This document shows, in pieces, positions 31,900 through 41,688 of a stretch of 64,000 nt of DNA. How positions within the stretch are numbered: the first letter of the stretch is position 1; the number at the start of each line of letters is the position of its first letter. Under the pieces are notes generated by a model that was not told where the DNA came from, ran no database searches, and saw nothing but the letters and a program-made list of their open reading frames with translations. A program made the position numbers and the translations under genes. This DNA comes from an uncultured Clostridia bacterium (GTDB lineage: Bacteria > Bacillota > Clostridia > Oscillospirales > Acutalibacteraceae), in the NCBI GenBank assembly GCA_946484175.1, contig CAMLSX010000005.1, positions 1 to 64,000 of the forward strand, written 5' to 3'.

Positions 31900-33309
31900 T
31901 TATTTTTTGTCAAAGAATGCTTTAAATGCTCTATAGGCCATATAAACATCCAGCTTTGCAACGACCTCAAAGGGAGCGTGCATGGAAAGAACCGGAACGC
32001 CTACGTCTACAACATCCACATTCAGATTGGCGATATACTGTGCAACGGTTCCGCCGCCGCCCAGGTCTACGCGGCCCAGTTCGCCGGTCTGCCACAGCAC
32101 ATTGGCATCTTCCAGCAGGTCGCGAACCTGACCCATGAACTCTGCGGAAGCATCGGAAGTACCGCCCTTGCCGCGGGAACCGGTATACTTGATAACACCG
32201 ACACCCTTGTTCAGGTAGCAAGAGTTGTTTGACTCATAAGCAGAAGCATAGGTGGGGTCATAAGCAGCTGCCACGTCTGCGGACAGGCAGGTGGATTTGG
32301 ACAGCACATCATGGCCGTCAACACCATCCTGCTTGGCCAGCGCATGAATAAAATAGCGCATATAGGAGGAATTCAGGCCGGTGTTTCCGTCGCTGCCAGT
32401 TTCTTCCTTATCGGTCAGCACGGTAATCACAGTCTGCTCCGGAATCTCACAGCAGTTAAGTGCTGCCTGCAGTGCCGGATAAGCGCATACGCGGTCATCA
32501 TGGCCATAAGCGCCGATCATGCTGCGATCCAGACCCACATCCACAGCCTTGTGAGCAGGCACAAACTCGATTTCAGCGGTAATCAGATCCTGCTCCACAA
32601 TGCCGTACTTCTCATTGAGAAGCTTCATCACATTGAGCTTGAACAGATTGTCACCCTTCTCAGAACGGACGGGACGGCTGCCGAACAGGATGTTCAGATC
32701 CTCGCCCTCAATAGCCTTGCCCAGAGTCTTGGTGGACTGCTCCTGTGCCAGGTGGGGCAGCAGGTCAGTGATGCAGAACTGAGGATCACCAGGTTCCTCA
32801 CCGATGCAGACGTCGATTTTCTCGCCGTCGCGACGGATGATGCGGCCATGCATAGCCAGAGGAGTGGCTACCCACTGATACTTTTTGATACCGCCATAGT
32901 AATGGGTCTTGAGCATGGCGAAATCGGTCGTCTCATACAGCGGAACGGGCTTCAAATCGATGCGGGGGCAGTCAATATGAGCGGCAGCAATGCGCACGCC
33001 CTCGCGGCTCCCTTTCTCACCGATAACTGCCAGCATGACGGACTTGCCGCGGTTGTTGACATACACCTTATCACCGGGCTTGTAGGATGCAGTGGAATCA
33101 TAGGGAACAAATCCCTTCTCTTCTGCCAGGCGAATGGTTTCAGCGGTTGCTTCCCGCTCGGTCTTGGCATGGTCCAGGAACTTTTTGTAGTCCTCGCAGA
33201 ATTCATCTGCCTTGGCAATCTCCTCGTCATCTACACGGAAAAAGCCGTTTTTCTTGTCCAGCAGCAGCTCTTTTGCCAGAGCCTCTGCGTCAATGGTTTT
33301 GTTTTCCAT
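31900..33309 (-). CDS. apeA: M18 family aminopeptidase
   Basis: A 469-residue zinc aminopeptidase. The family motifs are visible: RIAAAHIDCPRIDLKP (first metal His, Asp), YGGIKKYQW, then DDRVCAYPALQA (bridging Asp), TDKEETGSDGNTG (catalytic and ligand Glu) and a C-terminal VPVLSMHAPFEV with the last His ligand. It removes N-terminal acidic or neutral residues from peptides in the cytoplasm. Strong AAGGAGG, single-gene unit ending at a terminator. Confidence 0.93.
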   Translation of the reverse strand: MENKTIDAEALAKELLLDKKNGFFRVDDEEIAKADEFCEDYKKFLDHAKTEREATAETIRLAEEKGFVPYDSTASYKPGDKVYVNNRGKSVMLAVIGEKGSREGVRIAAAHIDCPRIDLKPVPLYETTDFAMLKTHYYGGIKKYQWVATPLAMHGRIIRRDGEKIDVCIGEEPGDPQFCITDLLPHLAQEQSTKTLGKAIEGEDLNILFGSRPVRSEKGDNLFKLNVMKLLNEKYGIVEQDLITAEIEFVPAHKAVDVGLDRSMIGAYGHDDRVCAYPALQAALNCCEIPEQTVITVLTDKEETGSDGNTGLNSSYMRYFIHALAKQDGVDGHDVLSKSTCLSADVAAAYDPTYASAYESNNSCYLNKGVGVIKYTGSRGKGGTSDASAEFMGQVRDLLEDANVLWQTGELGRVDLGGGGTVAQYIANLNVDVVDVGVPVLSMHAPFEVVAKLDVYMAYRAFKAFFDKK

Positions 33310-33370
33310 TGGTTTATACCTCCTTGCAATAAATCAATCTATTAATAAAATATAAAACTTGTATTTGTGG

Positions 33371-33592
33371 TTATTCCTTTTCTATGACTCCCCATATGGC
33401 GACCGCCAAGCCGACTATCGCCACAAGAATAAAAATACAGAGAAAGGGGAAAAGGCCATACTGTGACAGATTCCAGAAAGAAGAAAACTCCCCGTTGATT
33501 GTCCATTCATTTGCCATAGAGCCTGCCAGAAGAAGTGCCGTAGAAAGAAGGCCCGCCAAGAACATTGCAGAGCCCAAAATCACCTTTTTCAT
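33371..33592 (-). CDS. Small two-helix membrane protein
   Basis: A 73-residue protein with two hydrophobic segments (about 3-24 and 45-68) and a central polar loop. No family assigned. Start at 33592 fits AGAGG better than the ATG at 33598. It lies 21 bases after the lytic transglycosylase stop and may be the last gene of that operon. Confidence 0.65.
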   Translation of the reverse strand: MKKVILGSAMFLAGLLSTALLLAGSMANEWTINGEFSSFWNLSQYGLFPFLCIFILVAIVGLAVAIWGVIEKE

Positions 33593-33619
33593 GACCATCC
33601 TCTTTTCTCCTAAAAACTT

Positions 33620-34216
33620 TTATGACTGTACCAGTTCCCGGGCATATAACCGGCGATACATATCACGGTTGGCAATCACCCGTTTCAAGTATTCCTGTGT
33701 TTCTCCAAAGGGAATCACATTCAGCGTTACACCATCGGAAGAATATTCCGGATTTTCCAGCCAGGAAGTGACATTCCCCATGCCGGCATTATAGGCGCAG
33801 ATCGCGGTAGATTCATTGTCATAATGGGAAATCAACAGAGAAAGCAGTTCACACCCAAAACGGATATTCACTTCCGGGTCAAACAAGTCTTCCACAGTCA
33901 AATTCTCACTGTCCGGAATCATCGTCTGCACCCATTCGAAAGTTTGGGGCGTCATTTGCATCAACCCTCGGGCGTCCGCGTGAGAAACTGCATTGGGGTC
34001 AAAATCACTTTCTGCCCGAATGATGCCAAACACCAATGCCGGGTCCAGTTCATTTTTCTCAGACTCCGCCATCACGGTCTCATAATAAGCCACCGGATAC
34101 AATTGCTTTAGAATTGCATCTTTGGCAAAATACAGGCACAGCACGGCAATCGCCAAAAATGCTATGATTCCCAGAAAAATTCGGCCCTTTTTTCTTTTGC
34201 GTTTGGTTTTGGTCAA
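33620..34216 (-). CDS. Membrane-anchored lytic transglycosylase
   Basis: A 198-residue protein with a very basic N-terminus, one transmembrane helix (about 12-30) and an external SLT domain. FGIIRAESDFDPNAVSHADARGLMQMTP has the catalytic Glu in the RAESDF motif, and AICAYNAGMGNV the conserved Asn-Ala-Gly. It cleaves peptidoglycan between MurNAc and GlcNAc with anhydro product. It overlaps coaE by 4 bases (ATGA), so it is translated with the prfA-sua5-coaE operon, an arrangement seen in other Clostridia. Confidence 0.92.
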   Translation of the reverse strand: MTKTKRKRKKGRIFLGIIAFLAIAVLCLYFAKDAILKQLYPVAYYETVMAESEKNELDPALVFGIIRAESDFDPNAVSHADARGLMQMTPQTFEWVQTMIPDSENLTVEDLFDPEVNIRFGCELLSLLISHYDNESTAICAYNAGMGNVTSWLENPEYSSDGVTLNVIPFGETQEYLKRVIANRDMYRRLYARELVQS

Positions 34217-34824
34217 AATGTTTCCTCCGATAACGCGGCGAGATATGCGCGTAATTCGCTGCGCAGTGTCTCTTCATCCAGCCTGCCGGAAACCACCTTT
34301 CCGGCCCGCTCTTCATACCAGCTTTCCGGGTGCTGGGCCGCCATTCTGGCCCGGGCCAGCTCCTCAGAAATATTGTCCCGCTTCATGATGCGCTGCAACC
34401 GCTTTTCAAAAGGAACCGTCACTGCCATGATCTCATCACAGAGGGCATCTACCCCAGCTTCAAACAACAGCGGCGCATCAATCACAACAAATGCTTTTCC
34501 TTCCGCCAAAGCTGCCTGTACCTGTGCTTTTGTCTCCTGCATAATCCACGGATGGGTCAGCTCGTTGAGCTTTTGGGTCTTTTCTGGAGAAGAAAAGGCA
34601 CGAGAGGCCAGCAGCTTCCGATCTAACACATCATTTTGCAGGATATCTGCACCAAACTCCTGCGCCAACGCTTGCAGGCAGGGAACACAATTCGTTGTAA
34701 CCTGCCGGGCAATCTGGTCACAGTCCACCACGGCACAGCCGAGAGCCACCAGTTCTTTGGCAACGCTGGATTTTCCCGCACCAGTAGGGCCGGTCAGCCC
34801 AATGACAATACCTTTAGTCAACAT
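34213..34824 (-). CDS. coaE: Dephospho-CoA kinase
   Basis: A 203-residue P-loop kinase, the last step of coenzyme A synthesis. Walker A is GLTGPTGAGKSSVAKEL, followed by DCDQIARQV, HPWIMQET, the DAPLLFEAG motif and R/K lid residues (RLQRIMKRDN). It overlaps the sua5 stop by 11 bases. Start at 34824 is preferred over an ATG 12 bases upstream. Confidence 0.93.
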   Translation of the reverse strand: MLTKGIVIGLTGPTGAGKSSVAKELVALGCAVVDCDQIARQVTTNCVPCLQALAQEFGADILQNDVLDRKLLASRAFSSPEKTQKLNELTHPWIMQETKAQVQAALAEGKAFVVIDAPLLFEAGVDALCDEIMAVTVPFEKRLQRIMKRDNISEELARARMAAQHPESWYEERAGKVVSGRLDEETLRSELRAYLAALSEETF

Positions 34825-35836
34825 GAAGCACCTCAAATCCTGCCGCCCGAATCAGACGGTTATATACAGCAAGGCCCACGCCCTTCGGCTCCGGACAGCG
34901 GGCATAAACGGTCTTTGCCCCCAGTTCATCCAGTTTGCGCAGCGCTTCGAAAACTTCCCTTGCCTGTTCGTCATAGTCCTCTTCCCCGCCATAGCACACA
35001 GCGGGAACTTCTAAGCGGACTTCCTCTCCATTATAGCACATAGCCGCAACCCCTGCATCCTTATGGCCGTTTACATAGGCACAATAGGATTCATAAGGGC
35101 CGTCTATAATAATTACGTTGGCTTTCGGCGCATAATGCTTATATTTCATACCGGGAGAAGCGGGATGTTCTCCTGCTTTTAATGGATTCAGCACTGCCTC
35201 GTCCATCTCTACTTCTCCCAGCACCTGACGAAGTTGTTCCAGTGTAATTCCACCGGGACGCAGCAACCGGGGCGGCTGTGTCGCCAATGTTACCACTGTG
35301 GATTCCACACCCACCTGGCAGGAACCGCCATCCAGCACCGCTTCAATACGGCCATCCATATCTTCCAGCATTACGCCGGCAGTCGTGGGGCTGGGCCTTC
35401 CCGAAATATTCCCGGAAGGGGCTGCCAATGGCGTCCCCGCCGCATCAATCACCGCACGTGCTGCCGGATGGGCCGGAAAACGCACTGCCACGGTTCCCAA
35501 TCCGGCACTCACTTCATCCGGAATACAGTCCGATTTGGGCAGAATGATCGTCATAGGGCCGGGCCAATAGGCTTCTGCAAGTTTTCTGGCGCTCTCGGGG
35601 ATCTCACGCACCAGCTTTTTCCACTGGCTGATATCTGAAATATGGACAATCAGCGGATTATCCATGGGACGGCCTTTGGCCTTAAAAATTTTCGCCACGG
35701 CCTCTCCATTTAAAGCATCAGCAGCCAGACCATATACAGTTTCGGTGGGAATTCCCACCAGACCGCCCTGCCGCAGGATTTCTCCGGCACGGACGATATC
35801 GGCGGGATTATCCGCCTGTAATCTGATTGTTTTCAT
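34814..35836 (-). CDS. ywlC: L-threonylcarbamoyladenylate synthase (long YwlC/Sua5)
   Basis: A 340-residue enzyme for tRNA t6A37 synthesis. The YrdC domain (about 10-200) has the KxR-SxN type pocket: GIPTETVYGLAADA, KAKGRPMDNPLIVHI, APSGNISGRPSPT and RPGGIT. The C-terminal Sua5 domain (about 235-340) is that of the long form. Start at 35836 follows AAGGAAG; the upstream MENKKEV reading is rejected. It lies 35 bases after prfA, as commonly seen. Confidence 0.93.
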   Translation of the reverse strand: MKTIRLQADNPADIVRAGEILRQGGLVGIPTETVYGLAADALNGEAVAKIFKAKGRPMDNPLIVHISDISQWKKLVREIPESARKLAEAYWPGPMTIILPKSDCIPDEVSAGLGTVAVRFPAHPAARAVIDAAGTPLAAPSGNISGRPSPTTAGVMLEDMDGRIEAVLDGGSCQVGVESTVVTLATQPPRLLRPGGITLEQLRQVLGEVEMDEAVLNPLKAGEHPASPGMKYKHYAPKANVIIIDGPYESYCAYVNGHKDAGVAAMCYNGEEVRLEVPAVCYGGEEDYDEQAREVFEALRKLDELGAKTVYARCPEPKGVGLAVYNRLIRAAGFEVLHVD

Positions 35837-35871
35837 GCTGTTAACTTCCTTTTTATTTTCCAAAACAACGA

Positions 35872-36945
35872 CTATTCTTCTTCGGTGCTTTCACGCAGTT
35901 GTTCCGCTCGGTCAGCAGTAATCAGCGGGTCGATCACCTGATCCAAATCCCCATTCAGAAGATCGTCCAGGCGGTACAGGGTCAGGCCGATACGATGGTC
36001 TGTAATACGGCCCTGGGGATAATTATAGGTACGGATCCGCTCTGAACGGTCGCCGGTACCCACTTGGCTTTTCCGCTGGGCTGCCACTTCCGCATCCTGT
36101 TTCTGCTGCTCCTGCTCATACAGACGGGAACGCAGCACTTTCATAGCTTTATCCTTATTCTTATACTGGCTCCGCTCGTCCTGACATTCCACCACCATGC
36201 CGGTCGGCAGGTGCGTAATGCGGATGGCGGAAGAAGTTTTGTTGATATGCTGGCCGCCAGCGCCGCTGGAACGGAAAGTATCAATCTGCAAATCTTTTGG
36301 ATTAATTTCAATCTCCACATCATCCACTTCCGGCAAAACCGCTACGGTGGCGGTGCTGGTGTGGATGCGCCCCTGTGTTTCTGTTTCGGGTACACGCTGT
36401 ACACGGTGAACGCCGCTCTCATACTTCAGGCGGGAATAAGCGCCTTCGCCGTGAATCATAAAGCTGATTTCTTTGAACCCGCCCAGCTCGGTCTCATTCA
36501 CATTCAAAAGCTCCGTCTGCCAGCGGCGGGATTCTGCATACATGGAATACATCCGATACAGTACCGCCGAAAACAGCGCCGCTTCCTCTCCCCCGGCTCC
36601 GCCGCGAATCTCTACAATCACGCTGCGTTCGTCGTTGGGGTCTTTGGGTAAAAGCAGCAGCTTTAATTCTTCCGTAAAAATTTCAATATCAGAACGTGCC
36701 TGCGACAGTTCTTCCTGTGCCAGCTCGTGAAGCTCTTTATCATTTTCCGAGAGCATTTCCAGGGCGTCGGCTTCCTGCTGCAGTGCCCCCCGATACTGCC
36801 GGTATTTTTCGACAATCGGGGTGATACTGCTGCTCTCTTTCAGCAAGCTGGTATACTGTGCCGTATCTGCCAGCACAGAGGGGTCACAAAGCTTCTGGTT
36901 AATCTCTTCCAGCCGCTTACAAAAAACATCGAGTTTTTCAAACAT
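35872..36945 (-). CDS. prfA: Peptide chain release factor 1
   Basis: A 357-residue class I release factor that reads UAA and UAG. The GGQ loop is in [19 protein letters not shown], the codon-reading tripeptide region precedes it ([15 protein letters not shown] has the RF1 core), and [21 protein letters not shown] is present. Length is normal (360). A methyltransferase prmC does not follow; sua5 does. Confidence 0.95.
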   Translation of the reverse strand: MFEKLDVFCKRLEEINQKLCDPSVLADTAQYTSLLKESSSITPIVEKYRQYRGALQQEADALEMLSENDKELHELAQEELSQARSDIEIFTEELKLLLLPKDPNDERSVIVEIRGGAGGEEAALFSAVLYRMYSMYAESRRWQTELLNVNETELGGFKEISFMIHGEGAYSRLKYESGVHRVQRVPETETQGRIHTSTATVAVLPEVDDVEIEINPKDLQIDTFRSSGAGGQHINKTSSAIRITHLPTGMVVECQDERSQYKNKDKAMKVLRSRLYEQEQQKQDAEVAAQRKSQVGTGDRSERIRTYNYPQGRITDHRIGLTLYRLDDLLNGDLDQVIDPLITADRAEQLRESTEEE

Positions 36946-36992
36946 AATAAATTCCTTTCCGCAAATATCATTGAATCAGCTTTGCGGAAACG

Positions 36993-37190
36993 CTACAATT
37001 CCTCGGGTTTTTCTTCGCGGAGTATTTTCTTGATATTCTTTTCGCATTTCAGCCGGGGCACCATGACCTCATGGCCGCAGCCCGTACAGCGAATTTTAAA
37101 ATCCATCCCGGAGCGCAGAACCAGAAAGGTCTTGCTGCCGCAGGGGTGGCTTTTTTTCATTTGCAGAATATCTCCCGGACGTACATCCAT
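36993..37190 (-). CDS. DUF951 family protein
   Basis: A 65-residue protein with the DUF951 pattern: DVRPGDILQMKKSHPCGS, FLVLRSGMDFKIRCTGCGHEVMVPR. The Cys residues (PCG, CTGCG) suggest a zinc site. Function unknown; the family is conserved in Firmicutes, often near translation or replication genes. GGAGG precedes the ATG. It probably opens the prfA operon. Confidence 0.9.
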   Translation of the reverse strand: MDVRPGDILQMKKSHPCGSKTFLVLRSGMDFKIRCTGCGHEVMVPRLKCEKNIKKILREEKPEEL

Positions 37191-37313
37191 CCGGCCCGCC
37201 TCCTTTCATCATATGGAATCGAGGTTATTATATCACCTTTCGATTCCAAGGGCAACCATTGCGGATGTTCTTATTCTATCCAAATCAATCGTGCCTTCCT
37301 CTTTTACATAAAA

Positions 37314-37380
37314 AACCGGGCAAAAGCCGTTTCAAGAGAACTTGTGAACTCTCCGGTTTTAAACAGCCTTTTGCCCGGTT
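37314..37380 (-). terminator. Terminator of the GH3 gene
   Basis: AACCGGGCAAAAG pairs with CTTTTGCCCGGTT around a long inner loop, followed on the minus strand by TTTTTATG. It lies 43 bases after the GH3 stop. Confidence 0.75.
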
Positions 37381-37422
37381 GTGGGAAATTTAAAAATATT
37401 GAAAATACAGTTTATGAAGCCA

Positions 37423-39690
37423 TCAGCCGTTGAGCTGCTTCAAAATCTCCTCCAGCTTTTCGTCAGAAACGGCGCCATTGCTGAAGCTGACCATGGTACG
37501 AAGCGGCATGTCGCGCATCATGGCTTCCATCATATTAGAAGTACCTTCGCCTAGCGATTCGTTCTCGGCATCTTCTGAACTGCCAAATGCAGTCTGGCTC
37601 ATCATTTCTTTGACGATTGCGGCACCGCGGCCATCTGCCATCAGGTCGCCAAACGTGCTGTTACGATGGAACTTTTTCGGCAGCTGCACCGTGGATTCCA
37701 CAAAGACTTTCCCGCTCAGCACCAGATCACGGGAAGAACGAGCTGCATAGATGGTAAAGCTGCCGCTTTCCACATGCCAGTCGGAAATTTCCGTATTATA
37801 GTAGGCAAATGCACGCTTGTCCAAAGTGAAGGAAACCGTCTTCGTCTCGCCGGGTTCCAGCGCCACTTTTTCAAAGCCCTTCAACTCGCGCAGCGGACGG
37901 ATTACACTGCTTTCGTCATCCTGTACATACAGCTGGACAATCTCTTTGCCTGCCATACTGCCCGTGTTGCTTACATCCACTGTGACGGTAAGGGTATCGG
38001 TATCACAAATACGGTCAGCACTGAAATGGAGGTTGCTGTAGTCAAAGGTAGTATAAGAGAGGCCGTGACCAAACGGGAACAGCACCGGCATCTCTTTCTT
38101 ATCGTAATAACGGTATCCCACAAAAATACCTTCTCGGTATTCCACGCGGTCGCCTTCGCCCACATAATACAGATAAGACGGGTTATCGCTGAGCTTGAGC
38201 GGGAAGGTTTCGGCCAGTTTTCCGCAGGGGTTTGCATCACCGAACAGGACATCTGCGGTAGCAGCGCCAACTGCCTGACCGCCCAGATACACTTCCAGCA
38301 CTGCCTTTACTTTATCCACCCAGGGCATCTCCACCGGCGAGCCGTTATGAAGCACGACAATAACATTGGGCTGCACCTTGCAGACTTCTTCAATCAGACG
38401 ATTCTGGCAATCGGGCATCCGCATATGAGTGCGGTCATATCCTTCCGATTCAAAAGCATCCGGCAGACCGGCAAAAATAACCGCCGTTTCCGCATTCTTA
38501 GCAGCTTCTACAGCCTGTGCCAGCAGTTTTTCATCCACCTTATCTTCTTTTGTGATATAACCCTGTGCATAAGTAATATTCGCCATACCGGCAGCGGCTT
38601 CTACGGCTCCCTCTACCTTAAAGGAATTGATATGGGAGCTGCCGCCGCCCTGGTACCGGGGCTTTTCTGCAAACTGGCCGATAAATGCAACGTTTCCGCC
38701 CTTCTTCAAAGGCAGAATCCCGTCATTTTTCAGCAGGACCATACTTTCTCTTGCTGCCATACGGGCAATCTGATGGTCGCGCTCCATATCAAAAAACGTA
38801 TCCGGCTTGCGGTTCTCCAGATACCGGTACACAATATTCAGGATACGCTCCACAGCTTTATCCAGCACTTCTTCGGACAGAGAGCCGTCTTTCACTGCCT
38901 GTATAATTTTGGCATCATTGATTCCGCCGCTTGCGGGCATTTCCAGGTCAAGGCCTGCGATTACGCCCTGTACGCGTTCATTCACTGCGCCCCAGTCACT
39001 CATGACATAACCGTCAAACCCCCACTCATCACGGAGGATTTCAGTAAGCAGGCGATGATTTTCGGAAGCATACACGCCGTTAATGCGGTTGTAAGAGCAC
39101 ATAACCGTCCACGGCTTGCCTTCTTTTACAGCGCCCTCAAAACAGGCAAGATAAATTTCACGGAATGTGCGTTCATCCACCTCAGAACTGGAGGACATGC
39201 GCCGGTGTTCCTGGTTGTTCGCCGCAAAATGCTTCAAGCTGGTGCCGACACCCTTGCTCTGTACGCCCTTAATGTGGCTGGCTGCCATTTGAGAAGCAAG
39301 ATAGGGATCTTCTGAGAAATATTCAAAGTTTCTTCCACAAAGAGGAGAGCGCTTGGCATTGGCAGCAGGCCCCAGAATAACAGAAACATCTTCTGCCTGG
39401 CACTCATCACCCAGAGCCTGGCCAACCTGAAACAGCAGGTCACGGTCAAACGAGCAGGCCGAGCAGGAACCGGTAGGAAAACACACTGCCTTGATACTGT
39501 CATTGATACCAAGATGATCCGCAGACTGATCCTGCTTGCGCAGTCCATGAGGGCCATCGGAAACCATCACTGCAGGAATTCCAAGTCTCTCCACTGCCTT
39601 CAGGTGCCAGAAGTCCTGTCCAGAACACATACCGGCCTTTTCTTCCAGTGTCATTTGTGCAACCAATTTCTGAATATCCACACGCAACAT
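37423..39690 (-). CDS. bglX: GH3 beta-glucosidase/beta-xylosidase
   Basis: A 755-residue cytoplasmic hydrolase with no signal peptide. Domain order is the TIM-barrel GH3 N domain with [10 protein letters not shown] (nucleophile Asp), [12 protein letters not shown], the alpha/beta C domain with [19 protein letters not shown], and a C-terminal fibronectin-III-like domain ([19 protein letters not shown], about 590-660). It removes terminal beta-linked glucose or xylose. A longer in-frame start at 39792 is rejected; GGAAAGGA lies 4 bases before 39690. It is a single gene, not linked to the xylan module. Confidence 0.92.
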   Translation of the reverse strand: MLRVDIQKLVAQMTLEEKAGMCSGQDFWHLKAVERLGIPAVMVSDGPHGLRKQDQSADHLGINDSIKAVCFPTGSCSACSFDRDLLFQVGQALGDECQAEDVSVILGPAANAKRSPLCGRNFEYFSEDPYLASQMAASHIKGVQSKGVGTSLKHFAANNQEHRRMSSSSEVDERTFREIYLACFEGAVKEGKPWTVMCSYNRINGVYASENHRLLTEILRDEWGFDGYVMSDWGAVNERVQGVIAGLDLEMPASGGINDAKIIQAVKDGSLSEEVLDKAVERILNIVYRYLENRKPDTFFDMERDHQIARMAARESMVLLKNDGILPLKKGGNVAFIGQFAEKPRYQGGGSSHINSFKVEGAVEAAAGMANITYAQGYITKEDKVDEKLLAQAVEAAKNAETAVIFAGLPDAFESEGYDRTHMRMPDCQNRLIEEVCKVQPNVIVVLHNGSPVEMPWVDKVKAVLEVYLGGQAVGAATADVLFGDANPCGKLAETFPLKLSDNPSYLYYVGEGDRVEYREGIFVGYRYYDKKEMPVLFPFGHGLSYTTFDYSNLHFSADRICDTDTLTVTVDVSNTGSMAGKEIVQLYVQDDESSVIRPLRELKGFEKVALEPGETKTVSFTLDKRAFAYYNTEISDWHVESGSFTIYAARSSRDLVLSGKVFVESTVQLPKKFHRNSTFGDLMADGRGAAIVKEMMSQTAFGSSEDAENESLGEGTSNMMEAMMRDMPLRTMVSFSNGAVSDEKLEEILKQLNG

Positions 39691-39816
39691 TCCTTTCCCA
39701 AAAATAAATGATACTTTTATTATACCGGCTTGTTCGGGAAATTTCCAGTATAGTTTTGATGTTTTCAGATAAAATTTAAATATTTTAAGCAAAAACTTTG
39801 TTGATTAACGCAACAA

Positions 39817-39849
39817 ACCTCCCTCTTTGCATCATGCAAAAAGGGAGGT
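39817..39849 (-). terminator. Terminator of the anion permease operon
   Basis: ACCTCCCTCTTTGCA pairs with TGCAAAAAGGGAGGT with one bulge across a 3-base loop, immediately after the permease stop. Confidence 0.75.
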
Positions 39850-39854
39850 GATTT

Positions 39855-40985
39855 TCAGGAAAGGCTTCCGGTTACCCAGCAAAAAAGCAACAATACTACC
39901 AGAAATCCCAGATTATACAAGGTAAACTGCAACAGGTATTTTCCGCCCTTGGCTCCTGGCATTCGGGAATAAAGACGGAAGGAAATCAGGCTGGCAAGAG
40001 AGGCAATAAGGGTACCCAACCCGCCGATGTTGGTTCCCAGCAGCAGCGCCCGCCCTTTTTCGGTAAAGGAAGAAAGCATCACCGCCGCAGGCACATTGCT
40101 GATAACCTGACTCACCAGTACGGATGCGATAACTTCCCGGCCGTTCAACAGCCAAGAAACCCCTTCCTGCACTGCGGGAACCTGGCGGATATTCCCCACG
40201 AACACAAAGAAGCACACAAAGGTCAAAAGCAGGCTGTAATCCACCCGCAAAAGGATTTTCCAATTGGAGATAAGCATGGCAACAATCACCAGCAGGGTAA
40301 GCCATAGCACGTCCAGCATCCGGAACACGGTCAGAAGGCAGCACACAAATAGCACTGTATACAGTACCGCACGCCATTTGCATACAGGCGCCTCTTCTCC
40401 GGGAAACCGTACAGTCATGCTGTGATCTTGGAGGAAAAACACTCCTACCGTCAGCAAGACCAGACTGATAACTCCCAAAGGCACCATAGCAGAAAAGAAC
40501 TCTCCCAACCCCATTTCATACTGGGCATAGAGAAACAGGTTTTGCGGATTTCCCACCGGAGTCATCATGCTGCCCAGATTGGCAGCGATGGTTTGCAGCA
40601 CCACTACAGGAATCACCTGTTTTGGAGAAGCCTGTTGTAAAATGGAGATGGTCAGAGGCACAAAAGTGAGCAGTGCCACGTCGTTGGTGATAAACATGGA
40701 GCTGAAAAAGCACAAAGCTACCAGCACTCCGGACACCAACCGCACACCCGAAACCTTATAAGTCATAATCCGAGACAACCTTCGGAATAGTCCTAGCTGG
40801 GTAAATCCCGCCACTACCGCCATGAGGCAGAACAGCAGCCCCAGCACATGACCGTCCAGATAGTCTATGTATTCCAGCGAAGGCGGCACTGCCGCCATGG
40901 AAGCAATAGCACAAACCGCCGCAATGAGAAGTACTGCTTCCTTTTTCATAAAGGCAAATAGTTTTCCAGCTGCCTCACTCTTCAT
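39855..40985 (-). CDS. SLC13/CitMHS-type anion permease
   Basis: A 376-residue membrane protein of the ion transporter superfamily with about 10 helices. Two inverted-repeat motifs are seen: LQTIAANLGSMMTPVGNPQN (SNT-like anion signature) and VSQVISNVPAAVMLSSF. The family carries citrate, sulfate, arsenite or similar anions; the substrate is not clear. Start at 40985 overlaps queH by 11 bases behind AGGAGGC, so it is translationally linked to queH. Confidence 0.85.
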   Translation of the reverse strand: MKSEAAGKLFAFMKKEAVLLIAAVCAIASMAAVPPSLEYIDYLDGHVLGLLFCLMAVVAGFTQLGLFRRLSRIMTYKVSGVRLVSGVLVALCFFSSMFITNDVALLTFVPLTISILQQASPKQVIPVVVLQTIAANLGSMMTPVGNPQNLFLYAQYEMGLGEFFSAMVPLGVISLVLLTVGVFFLQDHSMTVRFPGEEAPVCKWRAVLYTVLFVCCLLTVFRMLDVLWLTLLVIVAMLISNWKILLRVDYSLLLTFVCFFVFVGNIRQVPAVQEGVSWLLNGREVIASVLVSQVISNVPAAVMLSSFTEKGRALLLGTNIGGLGTLIASLASLISFRLYSRMPGAKGGKYLLQFTLYNLGFLVVLLLFCWVTGSLS

Positions 40986-41628
40986 GTCCCAAAGCCTCCT
41001 GCTTTTTCTGATTTTCCCGCTCCATAGCTTCCTTTTTAGAAAAGGCGCAGCCACAGTAATTCTGCCGGTACAGGCCGTATTCCTCCGACAGCACGATAGA
41101 GCGCTTATAGCCCTCTTTTTTCTTGAAATCCCCGGGAAGCCATTTCACCCCGTATTTTTCCCCCATGGCCTCGCCGATCTCATTGAGCTTTTGGGCGTTT
41201 TTCAAGGGACTGATAGACAGAGTGGTGGTAAAGTAGTCGAAGCCACCCTCTTTGGCGGCTTTGGCAGCGTCCTCCAGCCGCAGGGCAAAGCAGGCAAAAC
41301 ACCGCTCGCCCCCTTCGGGAATCTGCTCTAGACCCTTCACCGCCTCGTAAAAAGCAGCGGGCTCATAGCCGGGGCTTTGCAGGGTAGCTTTGTGCTCCAT
41401 GGGCATAGCTTCAATGAGTCGAGCCTGCTCGGCAAGGCGCTTTTGGTATTCCTCTGCGGGGCTGATATTGGGATTAAAATACCGCACCGTGATTTCAAAA
41501 TACTGGGACAAATATTCCAGCACATAACTGCTGCATGGGGCGCAGCAGCTATGGAGCAGCAGCCGGGGCGCTTTTCCATCCAAACGGCCCAGCACCTGCT
41601 CCAGCTCCTTTTGGTAATTGCGTTTCAT
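40975..41628 (-). CDS. queH: Epoxyqueuosine reductase QueH
   Basis: A 217-residue enzyme of the former DUF208 family. It has the Cys pairs of the Fe-S and metal sites: LHSCCAPCSSY (about 26-36), ERCFACFALRL, and the C-terminal YRQNYCGCAFS. It converts epoxyqueuosine to queuosine in tRNA without cobalamin. GGAGGGG precedes the ATG. It sits 60 bases after topB. Confidence 0.93.
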   Translation of the reverse strand: MKRNYQKELEQVLGRLDGKAPRLLLHSCCAPCSSYVLEYLSQYFEITVRYFNPNISPAEEYQKRLAEQARLIEAMPMEHKATLQSPGYEPAAFYEAVKGLEQIPEGGERCFACFALRLEDAAKAAKEGGFDYFTTTLSISPLKNAQKLNEIGEAMGEKYGVKWLPGDFKKKEGYKRSIVLSEEYGLYRQNYCGCAFSKKEAMERENQKKQEALGHEE

Positions 41629-41688
41629 GGGTTCCCCTCCAATTCAACACTCTGTATCATTTAGAAACCACTTCCACTCGAATCAACC

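Noticed and set aside
37666..39315. 549-codon open frame on the plus strand
   Set aside because: It lies antisense to the GH3 gene, has no ribosome site or domain, and its residues reflect complement codon bias.
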